A stretch of DNA of 64,000 nucleotides. Origin: Paludibacteraceae bacterium (GTDB lineage: Bacteria > Bacteroidota > Bacteroidia > Bacteroidales > Paludibacteraceae). The stretch spans positions 1-64,000 of the forward strand of contig JAFYSK010000046.1 of the NCBI GenBank assembly GCA_017559385.1, in the 5' to 3' direction. The translations under genes and the position numbers were made by a program. Under the pieces are notes generated by a model that made no database searches, was not told the DNA's origin, and worked only from the letters and a program-made list of their open reading frames with translations. This document shows positions 59,488 through 64,000 of the stretch, in pieces. The first letter of the stretch is position 1. Each line of letters starts with the position of its first letter.

Positions 59488-61032
59488 TTATTTCTCTGGC
59501 TTCATTGTTGGGAATAGAAGCACATCTTGGATAGATGGCTGTCCCGTCATGAAGATGGCTAGGCGGTCAATACCTATACCAATACCTGATGTAGGAGGCA
59601 TTCCGTATTCTAGTGCACGCATAAAGTCGTGATCAATAATCATAGCCTCGTCATCACCTTTGTCTGCCAGTTTCATTTGCTCCATAAAGCGGTTGTATTG
59701 GTCGATTGGGTCATTTAGCTCGCTGTATGCGTTGGCCAATTCCTTGCCATTAACCATCAGCTCAAAGCGCTCTGTGAGCCCTGGCTTACTGCGGTGCATC
59801 TTTGTCAGAGGCGACATCTCCACTGGGTAGTCCGTGATGAAAGTAGGTTGGATAAAGCTACCTTCGCATGTCTCGCCAAAGATCTCGTCGATCAGTTTAC
59901 CTTTGCCCATCTTCTCGGTATCTTCTACGCCATAGCTCTTTGCCACTACACGAATCTCATTTTCGGTCATTTGGCTAAGATCATGCCCTGTCTTCTCTTG
60001 AATAGCTTCCAAAATAGGAAGGCGACGATAAGGAGCCTTAAAGTCAACGATATTATCACCAATTTTTACTTGGGTTGTACCATTCACAGCGATTGCTATC
60101 TTCTCTAGCAGCTGCTCTGTAAACTGCATCATCCAGTTATAGTCCTTGTATTGTACATACAACTCCATGCATGTGAACTCTGGGTTATGTGTGCGATCCA
60201 TACCTTCGTTGCGGAAGTTGCGTCCAATTTCATAAACACCCTCAAAACCACCTACAATCAGACGCTTCAAGTATAGCTCAGTGGCGATACGCATGTACAT
60301 ATCTACATCCAATGCATTGTGGTGAGTTAAGAACGGACGAGCTGATGCACCACCTGCAATAGTCTGCAAGATTGGTGTCTCCACCTCTGTGTATCCGGCC
60401 TCATCAAACACCTGACGCATCGTGCGAATGATAGTGGCACGCTTCAAGAACACATCTTTTACACCTTCGTTTACCACCAAATCTACATATCGTTGGCGAT
60501 AGCGTTGCTCTGGATCATTAAAGCCATCGTATGCCACACCATCTTTGTATTTTACGATTGGCAGTGGCTTCAAACTCTTTGCCAATACAGTCAACTTTTG
60601 TGCGTGTACGGATATCTCACCCATTTGAGTGCGGAAGGTAAAACCTTCAATACCGATAAAATCACCTATATCTAGCAGCTTTTTGAATACAACATTATAC
60701 ATTTGTTGCTCAACGCTGGTAGCTGTTTCGCCCTCTGGGGTAGGGGCTTGAATATCATCGCGTGATACATATACTTGGATACGACCCTTCGAGTCTTGCA
60801 ACTCAATAAAAGAGGCCTTACCCATGATACGGCGCGACATTAGTCGGCCTGCTATGCGTACAGGCTTGCCGTTGTACCACGCTGCCTCTTGGTTATCATC
60901 TTCGAAAGTAGATTTAATATCAATTGAATAGCCTGTCACAGGATATTCCGCTGCAGGATATGGATCAATACCCATATCGCGCATCTTTTGCAGACTTTCT
61001 CTGCGGATTACTTCTTGTTCACTAAGTTCCAT
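59488..61032 (-). CDS. lysS: lysyl-tRNA synthetase, class II
   Basis: Charges tRNA-Lys. Length 514, near the standard bacterial length and without a C-terminal extension. OB-fold anticodon-binding domain (PVRIAGRLMSRRIMGKASFI), motif 1 region (VFDEAGYTEVETPILQTIAG), motif 2 (GRNFRNEGMDRTHNPEFTCM) and motif 3 (GIGIGIDRLAIFMTGQPSIQ) are all present. It heads the lysS-gpsA-pgi cluster, a conserved order in Bacteroidales. Confidence 0.97.
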   Translation of the reverse strand: MELSEQEVIRRESLQKMRDMGIDPYPAAEYPVTGYSIDIKSTFEDDNQEAAWYNGKPVRIAGRLMSRRIMGKASFIELQDSKGRIQVYVSRDDIQAPTPEGETATSVEQQMYNVVFKKLLDIGDFIGIEGFTFRTQMGEISVHAQKLTVLAKSLKPLPIVKYKDGVAYDGFNDPEQRYRQRYVDLVVNEGVKDVFLKRATIIRTMRQVFDEAGYTEVETPILQTIAGGASARPFLTHHNALDVDMYMRIATELYLKRLIVGGFEGVYEIGRNFRNEGMDRTHNPEFTCMELYVQYKDYNWMMQFTEQLLEKIAIAVNGTTQVKIGDNIVDFKAPYRRLPILEAIQEKTGHDLSQMTENEIRVVAKSYGVEDTEKMGKGKLIDEIFGETCEGSFIQPTFITDYPVEMSPLTKMHRSKPGLTERFELMVNGKELANAYSELNDPIDQYNRFMEQMKLADKGDDEAMIIDHDFMRALEYGMPPTSGIGIGIDRLAIFMTGQPSIQDVLLFPTMKPEK

Positions 61033-61090
61033 ATGTTATAGAATTTTATTTTCGTAATAGTGTTCTATTTGATAAAATCAAATTTGGGTG

Positions 61091-61121
61091 CAAAGTTAGC
61101 AAAAAAAATCGATATATGCAA
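61091..61121 (-). promoter_or_regulatory. promoter of lysS
   Basis: On the minus strand -33 TTG (61119-61121) and -7 TAACTTTG (61091-61098), 20 nt apart, with a leader of about 55 nt. It lies immediately downstream of the stop codon of the protease gene. Confidence 0.75.
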
Positions 61122-61140
61122 GTTTTGCTGCCTAGTTTTT

Positions 61141-62694
61141 CTACTTGGCAATCTCCTCAATAGCTCGTTTCAACTCATCGTCAAATCTAAGCATATATGT
61201 ATAATAACCCTTTTGATAATAATATCGTTTGATAATTTCGCCGCCTAATAATTTTTCTATTTCACTGCGATGTTTGTAGATTGCTGCTTTATAATCAAAG
61301 GTTAATTTGGCTTGGAGGGCCTCCAACTCTGCTATCATAGCCGAATCAATATCCTCTTTCTGCGCCAATTCCAGCAGTTCCTTAAAGTATTTTCCCGTTT
61401 CCGTTTCGTATTTAAAATTCTTCTCGCCTAGGAATTTGCAAAAATCTTCAATATCGGCATCCGTCAATCGGAATTGTTCCGCCGACGCAATCTCCGCATG
61501 CTTTTGGTGGAATAGGGTAGCATAATCAAAGAACATATTCTCGCGGTATAAACTGTAGCAAATATCTATTTTCATGCTATCTTTCAGCACGATATCTGGC
61601 AATATTCCTCCCGCAGTATCTTTATGTAGCTTGTTGCCTTTCTGACGCTCAGCATAGTCTATGGCCTGAATGCATCGTCCCGATGGTAGGTAGTATTTAG
61701 CCGTTGTGATCTTTAAATGTCCGCCATAGGCTATAGGTCTCAAGTTCTGCACCAAGCCCTTACCATAGGTGCGCTGACCAATGATGGTCGCACGATTCAA
61801 ATCTTGCAAAGCGCCGGCCACAATCTCTGCTGCTGATGCCGAGTTCTCATCCACCATCACAATTAATGGCATATCAGGGAAAATAGGCAAACTGGTCGTC
61901 TTGTAGGAATGACATAGTTTCTCCACTTTGCCTTTCGTTGATACCACTTCCGTGCCTCTTGGCAAGAAGAATCCTAGTATCTTATTTGCCTCATCTATCA
62001 AACCACCTCCATTGCCGCGCAAATCGATTATCAGACGATTGATATGATGAGTTTGTACTAATCTGTCCAACTCAATTAAAAACTCTTGCGATGAGTTTTG
62101 TGTAAACTCCGAGAAGGCGATATAACCTATTGTATCTTGACAAACGGTCGCCAGGTTTACCGCTGGCAAGTGTATATCTTGACGAGTAATCTCCTTGCTG
62201 TATTCCTCTCCATTTCTCTCTAATACCACTTTTACCGTCGTTCCTGGCACTCCGCGCAGCTTATTGCTCAGTTCTTTGACCGTCTTGCCATAGCAGTCCA
62301 TTCCATCTACATTGATAAACTTATCACCCGCCTGCAATCCTGCCTCTGCTGCTGGCATATGCTCATAAGGTTCGCTCACATACAGATTGCTATCGCGCTG
62401 CATAATCAACGCACCCACGCCGCCGTATTTTCCTTCAGTCATGATGCGCAGTTGCTCATCCTCGCTCTTAGGTATATATACCGTGTATGGATCAATATAG
62501 TATAGCATTGCATCGATACTCTGCTGAATCAGCTTGTCGTAGTTCAGAGTATCTACATAATTGAAATCTAACTGACGCATCACATCATTAAAAATCGTCA
62601 AATTCTGATCAATGCGTGTCGTCTGTTGTTTTGCCATCGATGGTACAATGACGGCCACAACCATGCTTATCGAAAAAATCAACTTCTTCATCAT
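61141..62694 (-). CDS. C-terminal processing peptidase, S41 family
   Basis: Exported serine protease of 517 residues. Signal peptide (MMKKLIFSISMVVAVIVPSM), N-terminal helical region, PDZ domain (YGGVGALIMQRDSN, AAEAGLQAGDKFINVDG), and S41 protease domain with RGNGGGLIDEANKILG, nucleophile in DENSASAAEIVAGALQD and general base Lys in TYGKGLVQNLRP. It trims C-termini of periplasmic proteins. Its start overlaps the coaD stop codon (ATGA), so the two are translationally coupled. Confidence 0.94.
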   Translation of the reverse strand: MMKKLIFSISMVVAVIVPSMAKQQTTRIDQNLTIFNDVMRQLDFNYVDTLNYDKLIQQSIDAMLYYIDPYTVYIPKSEDEQLRIMTEGKYGGVGALIMQRDSNLYVSEPYEHMPAAEAGLQAGDKFINVDGMDCYGKTVKELSNKLRGVPGTTVKVVLERNGEEYSKEITRQDIHLPAVNLATVCQDTIGYIAFSEFTQNSSQEFLIELDRLVQTHHINRLIIDLRGNGGGLIDEANKILGFFLPRGTEVVSTKGKVEKLCHSYKTTSLPIFPDMPLIVMVDENSASAAEIVAGALQDLNRATIIGQRTYGKGLVQNLRPIAYGGHLKITTAKYYLPSGRCIQAIDYAERQKGNKLHKDTAGGILPDIVLKDSMKIDICYSLYRENMFFDYATLFHQKHAEIASAEQFRLTDADIEDFCKFLGEKNFKYETETGKYFKELLELAQKEDIDSAMIAELEALQAKLTFDYKAAIYKHRSEIEKLLGGEIIKRYYYQKGYYTYMLRFDDELKRAIEEIAK

Positions 62695-63149
62695 AGCTCT
62701 GTGTCTATTAATTCTGGTAGGTAGTTTGTTATATCTCTTCCATGTGCGTGCAGGTCTCTAACTAGTGACGACGATATATGACCATATTCCGGTCTTGTGT
62801 ATAGCAATACCGTCTCAATGCCGCTCAGTTGTCTGTTGGCTTCGGCTATACTACGCTCATACTCAAAGTCGATCGTGCTTCTCACGCCTCGAACGATATG
62901 CCTAGCACCATGCTCACGGGCGAAATCCACCGTTAAGCCGTCATAGGTGGTCACCACCACTCGCGACTCATCAGCAAAAGCCTTTTCTATTCGCTCTAAA
63001 CGTTCTGTCAAACTGAATGTTGATTGCTTAGCTTGATTCTGTCCAATGCCAATTACAATCTTATCAAATAGCGTCAACGCGCGTTTCACGATATCGTAAT
63101 GACCTATCGTAAACGGATCAAAACTACCAGGGAATATTGCTATTTTCAT
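62691..63149 (-). CDS. coaD: phosphopantetheine adenylyltransferase
   Basis: Fourth step of coenzyme A synthesis. Length 152, normal. Nucleotidyltransferase motifs: FPGSFDPFTIGHYDIVKRAL with the HxGH-type TIGH, VVTTYDGLTVDFAREHGA, IVRGVRSTIDFEYE and the conserved C-terminal HISSSLVRDLHAHGRDIT with the ISSS loop. It lies 26 nt after the YigZ-type gene and overlaps the protease start by 4 nt. Confidence 0.96.
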   Translation of the reverse strand: MKIAIFPGSFDPFTIGHYDIVKRALTLFDKIVIGIGQNQAKQSTFSLTERLERIEKAFADESRVVVTTYDGLTVDFAREHGARHIVRGVRSTIDFEYERSIAEANRQLSGIETVLLYTRPEYGHISSSLVRDLHAHGRDITNYLPELIDTEL

Positions 63150-63175
63150 TTTCTTGCCTGTATTTACTCCTAATT

Positions 63176-63562
63176 TTATTCCATAGCGGCATTCTTCAGC
63201 GCATCTTTCGTTGCCTCTCTATATGCCACCATCAGTCCGCCAGTGCCTAGCAGCGTACCACCAAAATATCGCACCACTACCACCAGTATATTATCTAAAT
63301 TCTGCGCATCTATACTGCGAAGTATTGGCATACCCGCTGTTCCGTGGGGTTCGCCATCATCCTTCGTGCGCCATAAGTTATCGCCCAAACGGTAAGCATA
63401 GCATACATGACGAGCATCATGGTATTTCTTTTTGTACCACTTGATACGCTCCTTAGCTTGCTCTTCATCTGCTATGGGCTCGGCAAAGGATAGGAACTTA
63501 CTGCCCCTATCCTTGAAGATCCCCTTCGAAAGCGATGTGATATGTCTTTTCTCCTCCGCCAT
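63176..63562 (-). CDS. YigZ/IMPACT family protein, N-terminal domain only
   Basis: Protein of 128 residues matching the UPF0029 (IMPACT-N) domain: GSKFLSFAEPIADEEQAK, YHDARHVCYAYRLG, DDGEPHGTAGMPILR and VVRYFGGTLLGTGGLMVAYR are hallmark segments. Usual bacterial YigZ proteins are about 200 residues and carry a second, DUF1949, domain; this one stops after the first. Either the short form is native or the second domain was lost. ATG 63562 (MAEEKRH) is chosen; ATG 63571 would overlap glyA. Confidence 0.88.
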   Translation of the reverse strand: MAEEKRHITSLSKGIFKDRGSKFLSFAEPIADEEQAKERIKWYKKKYHDARHVCYAYRLGDNLWRTKDDGEPHGTAGMPILRSIDAQNLDNILVVVVRYFGGTLLGTGGLMVAYREATKDALKNAAME

Positions 63563-63564
63563 GA

Positions 63565-64000
63565 TTACCATGCAAACAGAGGATACTTCACCATCTCTGC
63601 ATTCACTTCAGCACGAACTGCTGCTATATTCTCTTCCGACTCTGGATTGCTTAGTACACGGTCTATCAGTTCTACAATCCATGCCATTTTATCTTCCTTC
63701 AAACCACGAGTTGTAATGGCTGGAGTACCAAAACGCAAACCACTAGTCTGAAAAGCCGAACGAGTATCAAATGGCACCATGTTCTTATTAGTCGTGATAT
63801 CTGCAGCCACCAATGCTTTCTCTGCCACTTTACCCGTCAACTCTGGGTACTTTGTACGCAAGTCTACTAACATCGAGTGGTTGTCCGTACCGTCCGAGAT
63901 AATCTTATATCCCTTATCCATCAATGCCTTTGCCATGGCTGCGGCATTCAATTGCACTTGCTTCTGATAAGCCTTAAACTCTGGCGACAATGCCTCACCA
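63565..64000 (-). CDS. glyA: serine hydroxymethyltransferase, C-terminal part (partial)
   Basis: Frame open to the right edge; the 144 C-terminal residues are present. [59 protein letters not shown] and [18 protein letters not shown] are diagnostic of bacterial GlyA, the PLP enzyme converting serine and tetrahydrofolate to glycine and methylene-tetrahydrofolate. The catalytic Lys region lies beyond the window. It stops two bases before the yigZ-like start. Confidence 0.95.
   Translation of the reverse strand, partial: GEALSPEFKAYQKQVQLNAAAMAKALMDKGYKIISDGTDNHSMLVDLRTKYPELTGKVAEKALVAADITTNKNMVPFDTRSAFQTSGLRFGTPAITTRGLKEDKMAWIVELIDRVLSNPESEENIAAVRAEVNAEMVKYPLFAW

Overview
The window reads as the chromosome of a member of the order Bacteroidales. 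Three things support this. Promoters follow the Bacteroidota consensus (-33 TTTG or TTG, about 20 nt, -7 TAnnTTTG). Families such as DUF2851, DUF3109, DUF5689, DUF1573, BspA-type LRR and TonB-dependent receptors with an N-terminal carboxypeptidase-like domain are present. Gene order includes lysS-gpsA-pgi. A finer taxonomic placement is not supported.

Layout. 1-4220 is the right end of an integrated mobile element: a Rep_trans/gpII-like replication protein, a Cro/C1-type repressor, a small serine recombinase, a 59-codon ORF and a large serine recombinase. The element abuts the 3' end of a tRNA-Pro(TGG) gene (4221-4295, minus), and the large recombinase frame runs through the tRNA and its promoter. 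4.5-18.7 kb, plus strand: yidC, a barrel protein, dnaE, a small lipoprotein, mutS2, folK, a secreted InlB-repeat protein, a TerB-like/winged-helix protein and a P-type ATPase relic made only of the N-terminus and actuator domain. 35.4-18.7 kb is one long minus-strand run: rel, DUF1573, meaB, dnaB, asnS, a TonB-dependent receptor, DUF5689, cvpA, DUF2851 and two GH13 lipoproteins. 36-50.6 kb, plus strand: gyrA, TPR, ruvX, def, mntP, DUF3109, cinA, a BspA-like LRR protein, an AspT-type transporter, TPR and an SDR. 50.6-55.6 kb is a lipid or aldehyde module: SDR and aldehyde dehydrogenase (minus), a divergent TetR regulator, and a long-chain acyl-CoA ligase. One operator motif, GAACGNNTGTTC, lies at both promoters. 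55.7-64 kb: MATE transporter, then (minus) glyA end, yigZ-like, coaD, S41 protease, and lysS-gpsA-pgi.

The most unusual feature is a dispersed repeat system seen between about 33 and 57 kb. Arrays of degenerate 7-8 bp units, often flanking small three-base-loop hairpins, fill intergenic gaps, abut start codons, supply stop codons and the ends of proteins, and sit in frame inside cinA (twice), the aldehyde dehydrogenase and the MATE gene. One core is shared almost exactly between an intergenic copy (40921-40943) and the copy inside cinA (42697-42719). Separately, four gene boundaries carry tandem repeats of different sequence that are all exactly 3 x 11 bp. These look like in-frame coding palindromic elements, comparable in behaviour to Rickettsia palindromic elements, and are the best candidate here for an undescribed system.

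What the genes do together: mostly housekeeping replication, repair, translation and envelope functions, with one mobile island at a tRNA and one TetR-controlled metabolic module.
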